Positions 44,136-52,408 of a DNA stretch of 64,000 nucleotides are shown in pieces. Location: the NCBI GenBank assembly GCA_900757655.1, contig CAAEOT010000039.1:3651-67650 (forward strand). Direction: 5' to 3'. The position numbers and the translations under genes are program-made. The number at the start of each line of letters is the position of its first letter. Position 1 is the stretch's first letter. Under the pieces are notes generated by a model. That model worked only from the letters and a program-made list of their open reading frames with translations, ran no database searches and was not told the DNA's origin. Source of the DNA: an uncultured Oscillospiraceae bacterium (lineage in GTDB: Bacteria; Bacillota; Clostridia; Oscillospirales; Oscillospiraceae).

Positions 44136-45656
44136 ATGAATGAAAAACTGAAAGAAAAAGTTAAGGAATCTCTCTCGAGCGTGCTGCCCATCACCCTGAT
44201 CGTGCTGGTGCTGAGCGTCACGCTCGTCCCGATGGAGATCGGCACGCTGGCGCTGTTTCTGACCGGCGCCGTGCTGCTGATCGTCGGCATGGGGTTTTTC
44301 CAGCTCGGCGCCGAAATGTCCATGACGCCGCTCGGCGAGGGCGTCGGCAAGACGCTGGCAAAGCGCGAAAAGGTGCTGCTGATCGTGCTCGTGGCGTTCG
44401 CGCTCGGGACGATCATCACCATCGCGGAGCCGGACCTGCAGGTACTGGCAAACCAGGTCGCGTCGATCCCGAACAGCGTGCTGATCTGGACGGTCGCCGT
44501 CGGCGTGGGCGTCTTTCTGGCGCTGGCCGTGCTGCGCATTTTGTTCCGCGTCTCGCTGGCAAAGTGCCTGCTGGGCGCGTATGCGCTGCTGTTTGTGCTG
44601 ACGCTGTTTTCCCCGAAGGAGTTTCTCGCCGTCGCGTTCGATGCCGGCGGCGTCACGACCGGGCCCATCACCGTGCCGTTTATCATGGCGCTGGGCGTCG
44701 GCGTGTCGGCCATCCGCAGCACGCAGGGGCACGATGATGACAGCTTCGGTCTCGTCGCGCTGTGCAGCGTCGGGCCGATCCTGATGGTGCTGCTGCTCGG
44801 CATCTTCTACCACCCGACGGACGCAGCCTACTCTGCCGTGGAAATCGCGCCGGTCATCACGACGCGCGACGTGGCGCAGCAGTTCGCGCTCGGCTTCCCG
44901 GGCTATGCCGAGGAAGTGCTACTGAGCATCCTGCCGATCGCGGCGGTGTGCGTGCTGTTCCAGCTGCTGACGCACTACTACCGGCGGCGGCAGCTGCTGC
45001 GCACGGGCGTCGGCTTCCTGTACACGGTCATCGGTCTGATCCTGTTTCTGACCGGTGTGAACGTCGGCTTCACCCCCGTGGGCAATCTGCTTGGTTCGGG
45101 TCTGGCCGGCAGCGCGTACCGCTGGGTGCTCGTCCCGATCGGCGCGCTCATCGGCTACTACATCGTTAAGGCGGAGCCCGCCGTGCAGGTGCTCAACAAG
45201 CAGGTTGAGGACGTCACCGGCGGCACCGTGTCGCAGAGCATGATGAACACGGCGCTGTCCATCGGCGTCGCCTGCGCGGTGATGCTGTCCATGGTGCGCG
45301 TGCTGACCGGCATCAGCATCTACTGGATCCTTGTGCCGGGCTACGCGCTCGCGCTCATCCTCGCGCGGTTCGTGCCGTCCGTGTTCGTGGGCATCGCCTT
45401 CGACTCCGGCGGCGTGGCGAGCGGGCCCATGACCTCTACCTTCCTGCTGCCGCTGGCCATGGGCGCGTGCACCGCGATCGGCGGCAACGTCGTCACGGAC
45501 GCCTTCGGCGTCGTGGCGCTCGTCGCGCTCGCCCCGCCAGTGGCAATCCAGATCATGGGCGTCCTTTACGTACATAAATCCAAAGCCGTGGCGCAAAACA
45601 AAGCTGACCTGCTGTCCGATGACGGCGTCATCGACCTGGAGGACGAAGAGATATGA
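44136..45656 (+). CDS. DUF1538 multi-TM membrane protein (putative transporter)
   Basis: 506 residues built of two homologous halves of about six TM helices. Each half contains a near-identical motif: AFDAGGVTTGPIT with FGLVALCSVGP, and AFDSGGVASGPMT with FGVVALVALAPP. This internal duplication with paired broken-helix motifs looks like an inverted- or direct-repeat transporter. Substrate unknown. AAAGGAGG lies about 14 bases before the ATG, longer than usual. It overlaps the next, PII-like gene by 4 bases (ATGA). Confidence 0.85.
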   Translation: MNEKLKEKVKESLSSVLPITLIVLVLSVTLVPMEIGTLALFLTGAVLLIVGMGFFQLGAEMSMTPLGEGVGKTLAKREKVLLIVLVAFALGTIITIAEPDLQVLANQVASIPNSVLIWTVAVGVGVFLALAVLRILFRVSLAKCLLGAYALLFVLTLFSPKEFLAVAFDAGGVTTGPITVPFIMALGVGVSAIRSTQGHDDDSFGLVALCSVGPILMVLLLGIFYHPTDAAYSAVEIAPVITTRDVAQQFALGFPGYAEEVLLSILPIAAVCVLFQLLTHYYRRRQLLRTGVGFLYTVIGLILFLTGVNVGFTPVGNLLGSGLAGSAYRWVLVPIGALIGYYIVKAEPAVQVLNKQVEDVTGGTVSQSMMNTALSIGVACAVMLSMVRVLTGISIYWILVPGYALALILARFVPSVFVGIAFDSGGVASGPMTSTFLLPLAMGACTAIGGNVVTDAFGVVALVALAPPVAIQIMGVLYVHKSKAVAQNKADLLSDDGVIDLEDEEI

Positions 45657-46381
45657 TACATTCCGAAAACCGACTCGCACCGCGCATGGTGCTCATCATT
45701 ACCAACCATGAATACCGCCGCAAGCTCGAGCAGACGTTTCAGAATTTCCGCATCCCGATCTATTATCAGTGCCAGGGGTACGGCACCGCACCGTCGGAGA
45801 TGCTCGACATCTTCGGCCTGAGCGGCAGCGGCCGCCTGCTCACGATCGGGCTGCTGCCGAAATTCCTCGTGCGTGACCTGCTCGACGCGCTGCAGCAGCG
45901 CATCCCGCTGCACAAACGCGGCGGCGGCATCGTGCTGACGATCCCGATCACGGGGCTGCAGCGGCCGATGCTTCAGCTCCTGAACGACCAGGCGCGCGAA
46001 ACCATTGAACAGAAGATCGAAGAAAGGGTGGATAGCGATATGTCCGATATGCAGACCAGCGCCGGTTACACCGCCATCTGGGTCGCGCTCAGCAACGGCT
46101 ACAGCAGCGACGCCATCGACGCCGCCAGAAGCGCCGGCGCCATGGGCGGAACGATCCTCAAGGGCCGGCGGCAGAATTCCGAACGCATCAGCCAGAAGCT
46201 CGGCATCTCCATGCAGGAGGAAGAGGAGTTCGTCGTCATCGTCACGCCGCGTGAAAAGAAGGCCGCCGTCATGAACGCGATCAGCGATGCCTGCGGCCTG
46301 CGCACGGACGCGCACGGCATCATTCTCTCGCTGCCGGTGGACGAGGTCATCGGTCTCGAGACCGGCGAGAACACGCTGTAA
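45653..46381 (+). CDS. Tandem PII-like signalling protein coupled to the DUF1538 transporter
   Basis: 242 residues with two ferredoxin-like PII-type halves. The second half (YTAIWVALSNGYSSDAIDAARSAGAMGGTILKGR, split here for description) has the PII strand-helix plan and a T-loop-like region near GRRQNSERISQKLG, followed by FVVIVTPREKKAAVMNAI. PII proteins bind nucleotides and block or open partner transporters. The 4-base overlap with the transporter gene argues for such a role here. A terminator follows. Confidence 0.78.
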   Translation: MIHSENRLAPRMVLIITNHEYRRKLEQTFQNFRIPIYYQCQGYGTAPSEMLDIFGLSGSGRLLTIGLLPKFLVRDLLDALQQRIPLHKRGGGIVLTIPITGLQRPMLQLLNDQARETIEQKIEERVDSDMSDMQTSAGYTAIWVALSNGYSSDAIDAARSAGAMGGTILKGRRQNSERISQKLGISMQEEEEFVVIVTPREKKAAVMNAISDACGLRTDAHGIILSLPVDEVIGLETGENTL

Positions 46382-46400
46382 CATTCCAAATAAGAATCGC

Positions 46401-46434
46401 AAATGCCGCAGGCAGCCGCCTGCGGCATTTTTGC
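46401..46434 (+). terminator. Terminator of the ftsH2-DUF1538-PII unit
   Basis: A 13-bp stem (46401-46413 with 46418-46430), AGCC loop, followed by a T run. Confidence 0.9.
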
Positions 46435-46501
46435 GTCTGTGCACACATACCCCGGCCAAAACGGCAAATCCTAAAGGAAAATGCAAAAGGAGCCGGAGCT
46501 T

Positions 46502-47797
46502 ATGGACTTTCTTTGGACCGACGGCACAACGCCTCCGTCGAGCGAGCCGCTGCAGGAGGATGTACACACCGAGGTGTGCGTGATCGGCGGCGGCATGGCG
46601 GGCGTGCTGTGCGCGGCACAGCTGACTGCGCAGGGCATCGACAATGTACTGCTCGAAGCCCGGCAGGTCGGCGAGGGAATCACGAAGGGCACGACCGCCG
46701 CGCTGACGGCGCAGCACGACACGCTCTACCGCGACATCGCCAAACGATACGGCATGGAGCGCGCGCAGCAATATCTGCGCGCAAATCTGGACGCGCTGGC
46801 ACGGTTTCGTGCGCTGGCGCAGCACATCGACTGCGCACTCGAGACGCGCCCTTCGATCATGTACTCGCTGACCGGGCAGGATCATCTGCGGGAAGAGGCC
46901 GAGCTGCTGCACGCGCTCGGCTTTGACGCCGAATATACCACAAACCCGCAGCTGCCGCTGCCGGTCGCGGACGCCGTGATCTACCCGGACATGGCGCAGT
47001 TTCACCCGCTGCAGTTTCTCAATGCCATGACCAAGGGGCTGCGCATTTATGAGCACTCGTTCGTCACGGCACTCGACGGCACGACGGCCGTCACCGCGCA
47101 CGGCCGCGTGCACGCAAAAAAGGTCATTGTGGCCACACATTTCCCGTTTATCAACCGGCGCGGCGGGTATTTTCTGAAGCTCTATCAAAAACGTTCCTAC
47201 GTCATTGCCTACGACCATGCGCCGCAGATCGGCTGCACGGCAGCGGACGCAGGCGATGGCTGCTATTTCCGCAACTATCAGGACCTGCTGCTCATCGGCG
47301 GCGGCGACCATCGGACGGGTCGAAGCGGCGAAGGATATGCGGCCGCAGAGGCCTTTGCACGCGCCTGGTTCCCGGGCGTGCGCGAGCGGTACCGCTGGTC
47401 GAATCAGGACTGTATGTCGCTCGACGGCATCCCCTATATCGGCCGCTACAGCCCAGGTCTGCCGGACGTATATGTCGCCACCGGCTTCCATCATTGGGGC
47501 ATGACGACATCCATGGCAGCGGCGGCAATCCTGTGCGACGCCGTCATGGGACGGGAGCATCCCTGCGCGCCGGTGTTCGCACCCGACCGAAGCATACTGC
47601 ATCTGCAGCTGCTGAGCAACCTCGGCGCAACGCTCGCGGACTTCGTGATCCCGACCGCAAAACGCTGCCCGCATCTCGGCTGCGCACTGCGCTGGAACGC
47701 TGCCGAGCACAGCTGGGACTGTCCGTGCCACGGCTCGCGCTTCCGCCCGGACGGTGCGCTCATCGACAATCCCGCCATGAGGGACGCCCATGTCTAA
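46502..47797 (+). CDS. FAD-dependent oxidoreductase with C-terminal Rieske domain
   Basis: 431 residues. An N-terminal DAO-type FAD domain (VCVIGGGMAGVLCA, EARQVGEGITKGTTA) is followed by a Rieske [2Fe-2S] module at the C-terminus with ligands C-P-H-LGC and C-P-C-HGS. Such proteins oxidise an amine or hydroxy substrate and pass electrons through the cluster. The start at 46502 has AAAGGAG 9 bases upstream. The last 8 bases overlap the tocopherol-cyclase-like gene, so the two are co-translated. Confidence 0.9.
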   Translation: MDFLWTDGTTPPSSEPLQEDVHTEVCVIGGGMAGVLCAAQLTAQGIDNVLLEARQVGEGITKGTTAALTAQHDTLYRDIAKRYGMERAQQYLRANLDALARFRALAQHIDCALETRPSIMYSLTGQDHLREEAELLHALGFDAEYTTNPQLPLPVADAVIYPDMAQFHPLQFLNAMTKGLRIYEHSFVTALDGTTAVTAHGRVHAKKVIVATHFPFINRRGGYFLKLYQKRSYVIAYDHAPQIGCTAADAGDGCYFRNYQDLLLIGGGDHRTGRSGEGYAAAEAFARAWFPGVRERYRWSNQDCMSLDGIPYIGRYSPGLPDVYVATGFHHWGMTTSMAAAAILCDAVMGREHPCAPVFAPDRSILHLQLLSNLGATLADFVIPTAKRCPHLGCALRWNAAEHSWDCPCHGSRFRPDGALIDNPAMRDAHV

Positions 47798-48608
47798 CGG
47801 GCGATTTCTGGGCTGGTACTACAAGCAGCGCGCCGGCGACTATATGCTTGCCTTCATCCCCGGCCGGGCCTCCGGCGGTCCGTTCGTGCAGATGATCGAC
47901 TCAAACGGCACCCGGCACTTTGCCATGCCGGATTTTCACGTCCGGGGCGACACGGTACGCACCGGCGGGTGCATCTTCTCCCCGGCCGGCCTGCATATCC
48001 AGCTGCCCGGTGTGAGCGGCAACCTGCGCTATGACGGACGGACGCCGTTGCGCTCGGACATCATGGGGCCGTTCGCACATCTGCCAATGCAATGCCGCCA
48101 CGGCGTGGTGAGTATGGGGCATCGCGTGGATGGCCGCGTGACCGTGGACGGGAAAACGCACGTGTTCCGCGATGGGAGCGGTTATGCGGAAAAGGACTCC
48201 GGCCGCTCGTTCCCGAGATCCTATCTGTGGCTGCAGTGCAACGACTTCACGCCGCCGTGCTCTCTGATGCTCTCCATCGCGCACATCCCGTTTCTCGGCA
48301 GCGCGTTCACCGGCTGCATCTGTGCGCTGATATTCGCGGGGCGCGAATATCGTCTCGCCACCTATCGCGGCGTGCGCATCCTGACGCTGACAGCCGATAC
48401 CGTCCGCCTCAGGCAAGGGAACCTGCTGCTGGAGCTGGCAATCCGCCCAACGGACGGCGGGCACCCGCTGCTGGCGCCGCAGTGCGGCAGCATGACCGAG
48501 ACCATCCGCGAGAGCTGCGACGCACACGTGCACCTGCGCCTGACGCAGGCAGGCCGCACGATCCTCGTCTGTGAGAGCGATCGTGCGGCCTACGAGCGGC
48601 GTATTTAA
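47790..48608 (+). CDS. Tocopherol-cyclase-like protein
   Basis: 272 residues. GWYYKQ at the start and GYAEKDSGRSFPRSYLWLQCN in the middle match the bacterial tocopherol-cyclase/DUF2804-like lipocalin superfamily. Homologues in anaerobes do not make tocopherol, so the substrate is unknown; a hydrophobic ligand is likely (inference). Its stop shares four bases with the stop of the convergent PucR-type gene. Confidence 0.75.
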   Translation: MSNGRFLGWYYKQRAGDYMLAFIPGRASGGPFVQMIDSNGTRHFAMPDFHVRGDTVRTGGCIFSPAGLHIQLPGVSGNLRYDGRTPLRSDIMGPFAHLPMQCRHGVVSMGHRVDGRVTVDGKTHVFRDGSGYAEKDSGRSFPRSYLWLQCNDFTPPCSLMLSIAHIPFLGSAFTGCICALIFAGREYRLATYRGVRILTLTADTVRLRQGNLLLELAIRPTDGGHPLLAPQCGSMTETIRESCDAHVHLRLTQAGRTILVCESDRAAYERRI

Positions 48609-49879
48609 TTTTGCTTATCCGCGCCGTCGGAAAAGCGATAGATCTCACGCAGCCAGATCGACGCCGAGAGCGCCTGCGCATTGGCCGGCACGTCCAGATC
48701 CGTTTCCATGAGGTCCGAGATCTTCTTGAGCCGGTAATGCAGCGTGCTGCGGTCGATATACAGCGCCTTTGCGGCCGCTGTCGGCGTATTGAAGCACCGG
48801 CTATATTGCCAGAGCGTTTGCAGCATATTATTGTTCCCGCTCTCAGCATCCAGCTCCCGCAGGCGCTGCACGTCCGATAAAACAAACGCCTGTGCGCCAA
48901 AGCGATCTGCCGCGTTGCACAGCAGAAGCTGTGTATAGTTTTCAAAGAACGGAAACACATACTTCGCGCTGGCCGTGTGCTCGCCGATCTTCAGCAGCTC
49001 CCGCGCCTGTTTTTTAAAGTAGTGCCGCTCTTCAAGCGTATCAAACCTGTCGGACAGACCGGCGCGAAGCTGAAACTGATAAGAAAAATTCTCCAGCTCA
49101 CTAAACCCGCTCCGATCGCAGGCGTAAAAAAACGCATACAGTGTGCCGCGGCTGACAATGGAAAAGCTGTCCGGGAAATGCTCCTTCATTTCCGCAAGCG
49201 CCTGCGTGTAATCTCCCTCCGTCTGCTGCGGATCGCGGCTGCGAAATGCACAGATCGAAAACGGTGGCCGAAAGCGGTTCATTGCCTCACCACTGAGCAG
49301 CGCGCCATACTGCATCTTAAACTGCGCCAGTGATATGCTGCCGGATGCCGGGGAGTCGAACACGATCAGCTCGCGCGCCACAGTTGTCTCCGCACCGCCG
49401 TCGAGTGCCGTCGTGCCGCTGCTTTCGACCGCAAGCTGGCTCGCGCACAAACTCGCAAGCCGCTGCGCGGCCTGCTCAGCCAACGCCAGTTGCTCTTCCG
49501 TACTGCATTTGATCGCCAGCAGCCACATCGGCTGCCCTTCCTTTCTGACGGGGTGGAAAACCGTAAAATACGGATCGTCCGAGCTTGGCTTCCAAACCAC
49601 CGCCGTCTGCCGGTGGAAGATTTCCCGCAAGGCAGTCTGCTCCGCCTCATCGCCCGTATAACAGATCACGTCCTCGCCGCTCTCATACAGATGCGGAAAG
49701 TACGCCGTCAGAAGCTGATCGGCAGAATACAGCAGCGGGCGATAATCGCAGGAGAGGACAAATACGTTCAACCCCGTGTGCAGGCGCACGTGTTCCATGA
49801 TCTGCCGCAATGGCTTTTCCGCCGCAAGGTCATCAAACAGGATTTTCTCAAAGTCAATACAAGTTGCCGTCGTATTCAT
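48605..49879 (-). CDS. PucR/CdaR-family transcriptional regulator 1
   Basis: 424 residues with a C-terminal PucR-type helix-turn-helix (FNTPTAAAKALYIDRSTLHYRLKKISDL). The N-terminal ~300 residues are a GAF/GGDEF-like sensor region with no obvious catalytic motif. Translationally coupled to the second regulator by an ATGA overlap. Likely controls the neighbouring redox operon or the FAD/Rieske pair. Confidence 0.87.
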   Translation of the reverse strand: MNTTATCIDFEKILFDDLAAEKPLRQIMEHVRLHTGLNVFVLSCDYRPLLYSADQLLTAYFPHLYESGEDVICYTGDEAEQTALREIFHRQTAVVWKPSSDDPYFTVFHPVRKEGQPMWLLAIKCSTEEQLALAEQAAQRLASLCASQLAVESSGTTALDGGAETTVARELIVFDSPASGSISLAQFKMQYGALLSGEAMNRFRPPFSICAFRSRDPQQTEGDYTQALAEMKEHFPDSFSIVSRGTLYAFFYACDRSGFSELENFSYQFQLRAGLSDRFDTLEERHYFKKQARELLKIGEHTASAKYVFPFFENYTQLLLCNAADRFGAQAFVLSDVQRLRELDAESGNNNMLQTLWQYSRCFNTPTAAAKALYIDRSTLHYRLKKISDLMETDLDVPANAQALSASIWLREIYRFSDGADKQN

Positions 49880-51123
49880 AAGCGTTCCTCCCGATCGTGC
49901 GTATCCGTTTTTGCATCCTCCGTTCGCAGCAGATCATAGATATGCAAGCCTGTGCGCAGCTGGATCAACGTATCATAATCCTCCAGGTTCAGCCCGGTAA
50001 TGCTGCTGATGCGTTCCAGCCGGCTGCGGACTGTATTGGGGTGCAGGTTGAGCGCGTGTGACGTTGGGGACAGATGCATGGAGTTGCCGAGATAGCATGA
50101 GAGCGTTGGAATATAGTCCTTCCCCTCCTGCGCGTCCAGCTTTGCCAGCTTCTGCAGCACATACGGCAAAACCGCAGTCTTCCCATAATGCTCTATCGAG
50201 TAGTAGCCAATAATATCCGCGTAGTTTTCCACAAAGGAGGAGACGTGCTCGCTGCGGCCAAGCGCCGTGTTGACCGTTTGTGTAAGTGTCGCCTGCAGCT
50301 TGTGCTGCGGCAACGTCCGAATGTCGTAAAACACATCGGAAAAGCTGACATAATAGTCCGTCTGCAGCGCAACGGCTCGCAAATGCTGATGGATCATCAC
50401 CCGCGCCGTTTCGCTGTCCATTCCGGCAATCAGCAGGTACAGATAGCGCGACTCACTGGCACAGCCAATGACTTGCGGCTGTGTGCGGCAAATATGTCCA
50501 AGGACATATTGCAGCTCCGCTTCATTTACAACCGGACGCATGAGCATTACGAACAGATACGGCGGGGCAAAATGCTTACCGTAGGCATCGAGCACCTTGT
50601 GATCCGGCTTGTCCCGCATCAGCAGGTGGCTCACATACTGCTCCGGCGCGAGAACGTCTGTGCGCTGCTCGTCATTGAGAATGCGCCCAAGCGTCTTGGC
50701 AAGCATCGCCTCGATTGCAGACATTTCTTCCATGTCGCTGCCGGCCTGCGGCGCCATGCCAATATAGCCGTAGAGGAAATCGCGGCAAATAATCGGGCAG
50801 CAAATCTGATGCAGCTGCGCACAGGTGCCCCAGGAGATCACCGTCGGCGCGCGGTTGCGGTAGATCACTTCCTGATAGTCACGCAGATTCTGCAGGACTT
50901 TCTGCTTCGGACAAGTGCCGTATTCCACGATCTCGTCCCAGTCTTTGAAATAGAACGGCCGCGGGAAGGCATATGCGATCAGCGCAATGGTCTCATCAAA
51001 AGCAATCAGCGGAATCTGGATCTTTGCATAAACAGCGTTGAGCAACGTTGTCGCATCCTGGTGATACAAGATCGCATCGATACACAGCCGCCGAACCACA
51101 TCGATTTTCGCTTCCGTTTGCAT
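49876..51123 (-). CDS. PucR/CdaR-family transcriptional regulator 2
   Basis: 415 residues with the same plan: a sensor domain and the C-terminal HTH_30-like region LNLHPNTVRSRLERISSITGL. AAGGGGAG precedes the ATG. Transcribed from a consensus promoter and divergent from the SDR-OYE operon, which makes it a candidate local regulator. Confidence 0.87.
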   Translation of the reverse strand: MQTEAKIDVVRRLCIDAILYHQDATTLLNAVYAKIQIPLIAFDETIALIAYAFPRPFYFKDWDEIVEYGTCPKQKVLQNLRDYQEVIYRNRAPTVISWGTCAQLHQICCPIICRDFLYGYIGMAPQAGSDMEEMSAIEAMLAKTLGRILNDEQRTDVLAPEQYVSHLLMRDKPDHKVLDAYGKHFAPPYLFVMLMRPVVNEAELQYVLGHICRTQPQVIGCASESRYLYLLIAGMDSETARVMIHQHLRAVALQTDYYVSFSDVFYDIRTLPQHKLQATLTQTVNTALGRSEHVSSFVENYADIIGYYSIEHYGKTAVLPYVLQKLAKLDAQEGKDYIPTLSCYLGNSMHLSPTSHALNLHPNTVRSRLERISSITGLNLEDYDTLIQLRTGLHIYDLLRTEDAKTDTHDREERL

Positions 51124-51165
51124 GCCGGTCTCCCCTTTTCCGAAAGTTTCTCTAAAACAGTGTCC

Positions 51166-51194
51166 ATTATATTGTACCGTTAATAATTTGTCAA
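51166..51194 (-). promoter_or_regulatory. Consensus promoter of the two PucR-type genes
   Basis: Minus strand: TTGACA (51194-51189), 17-bp spacer, TATAAT (51171-51166): perfect on both hexamers. Confidence 0.9.
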
Positions 51195-51333
51195 ATGTCG
51201 TTTTTCATCATTTTTGTCGCAGAATGTCATTTTCGTGGAAAAGATGGCGTTCCGGTTTCCACGCATCTGTTATGCGCAGAACATTTGTTGTGCAATTGTT
51301 ACAAAACCAAGCGTCGAAATTGTGTCAATTAAC

Positions 51334-51358
51334 AAAAACGGCTCCGAGTGCCGTTTTT
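51334..51358. terminator. Terminator-like hairpin in the intergenic region
   Basis: A 9-bp stem AAAAACGGC/GCCGTTTTT with a 7-nt loop, usable on either strand. It lies upstream of the operon promoter, so it may insulate it. Confidence 0.6.
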
Positions 51359-51420
51359 CATGTGTGAAATCCGTGAAAAATGTGGGGTATGAAATCCGCG
51401 AAGTTCACATAGTTCGTGAA

Positions 51421-51450
51421 TTGACAAACAATCTTTTTTCCTGCTACTAT
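51421..51450 (+). promoter_or_regulatory. Promoter of the SDR-OYE-MFS-ADH operon
   Basis: TTGACA (51421-51426), 18-bp spacer, TACTAT (51445-51450). Confidence 0.7.
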
Positions 51451-51592
51451 TTTGCCATGCAAGGCGAGCAGCTCCGCCCTTCCGGTTTCGGCTTTTGCTG
51501 CAGGAAAGCCGTGCCGCGCAGGAGGGACTGCACCGCACACACAGACATTCTTTCAAGCACATTACAAATATGAACATTCAGGAGGTTTCATC

Positions 51593-52366
51593 ATGTTTGA
51601 TCTTCACGGAAAAGTTGCCGTTGTCACCGGCGCATCTGTCGGTCTCGGAAGAGGTTTTGCATTTGCCATGGCCCGTCAGGGCGCTGACGTCGCGATCCTT
51701 GCCAGACGCAAGGAAAAGCTCGACCAGGTCGCGGAAGAAGTTCGCTCCCTCGGTGTCAAATGCCTCCCGGTCAAGTGCGATGTGAATGATCTGGAAGAGG
51801 TTAAGGCCGCTCTGGATACCATTCTCACCGAGTTCGGTAAGGTCGACATTCTCATCAACAACGCCGGCGGCGGCACGTCGATGCCGATTCTGGAAATGAC
51901 GGACGAAGCATACTTCAAGGACATCAACACAGATCTGCTCGGCCTGTTCAAGTGCCTGCGCGAGTTCGGCAAGGTGATGGTCAAGCAGGGTTACGGCCGC
52001 ATCATCAACATTGCCTCGATTCTCGGCCTCGTCGGTGAAAACGGCGTTCCGGTCGCCGGCTATCAGTCCGCCAAGGGCGGTGTCGTGAACCTGACCCGCT
52101 GCGCGGCCACGGAGCTCGCCACCACCGGCGTCACCGTCAACGCGATCTGCCCGGGCTTCTTCCCGTCTGAATCCAACGGCCCGGCAGAGATGGAAGCGAT
52201 GGACAGCTTCATCCGCGTCAACACCCCGATGGATCGTCCGGGTCTGCCGTCCGAGCTGGACAAGGTCGGCGAGCTGGAAGGCGCAGCCGTATTCCTGGCT
52301 TCCGATGAAGCTTCTTACGTCACGGGTGCTATCCTCCCCGTGGACGGCGGCTGGACCTGCCACTAA
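51593..52366 (+). CDS. Short-chain dehydrogenase/reductase (FabG/BaiA-like)
   Basis: A 257-residue classical SDR. It has the NAD(P) loop TGASVGLGRG, NNAGGG, catalytic Ser in NIASILG and YQSAK for Tyr/Lys, ending VDGGWTCH. An Arg-Arg pair (ILARRKEK) after strand 2 is compatible with NADP(H) use. AGGAGG lies 8 bases before the ATG. First gene of a redox operon; the substrate is unknown, and FabG-like, hydroxysteroid or other keto substrates fit equally. Confidence 0.93.
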   Translation: MFDLHGKVAVVTGASVGLGRGFAFAMARQGADVAILARRKEKLDQVAEEVRSLGVKCLPVKCDVNDLEEVKAALDTILTEFGKVDILINNAGGGTSMPILEMTDEAYFKDINTDLLGLFKCLREFGKVMVKQGYGRIINIASILGLVGENGVPVAGYQSAKGGVVNLTRCAATELATTGVTVNAICPGFFPSESNGPAEMEAMDSFIRVNTPMDRPGLPSELDKVGELEGAAVFLASDEASYVTGAILPVDGGWTCH

Positions 52367-52408
52367 GCCCAAAACAAGAACCGCAAAGATACATCAGGAG
52401 GAACCATT

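Larger units (their letters stand above)
51195..51592. promoter_or_regulatory. Divergent control region and leader of the SDR-OYE operon
   Basis: An AT-rich region without genes. It holds near-repeats GTGAAATCCGTGAA (51363-51376) and ATGAAATCCGCGAA (51389-51402), and the inverted pair TTCAC/GTGAA just before the operon promoter, which are candidate PucR operators. A leader of about 135 bases lies between the promoter and the SDR start. Confidence 0.5.
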
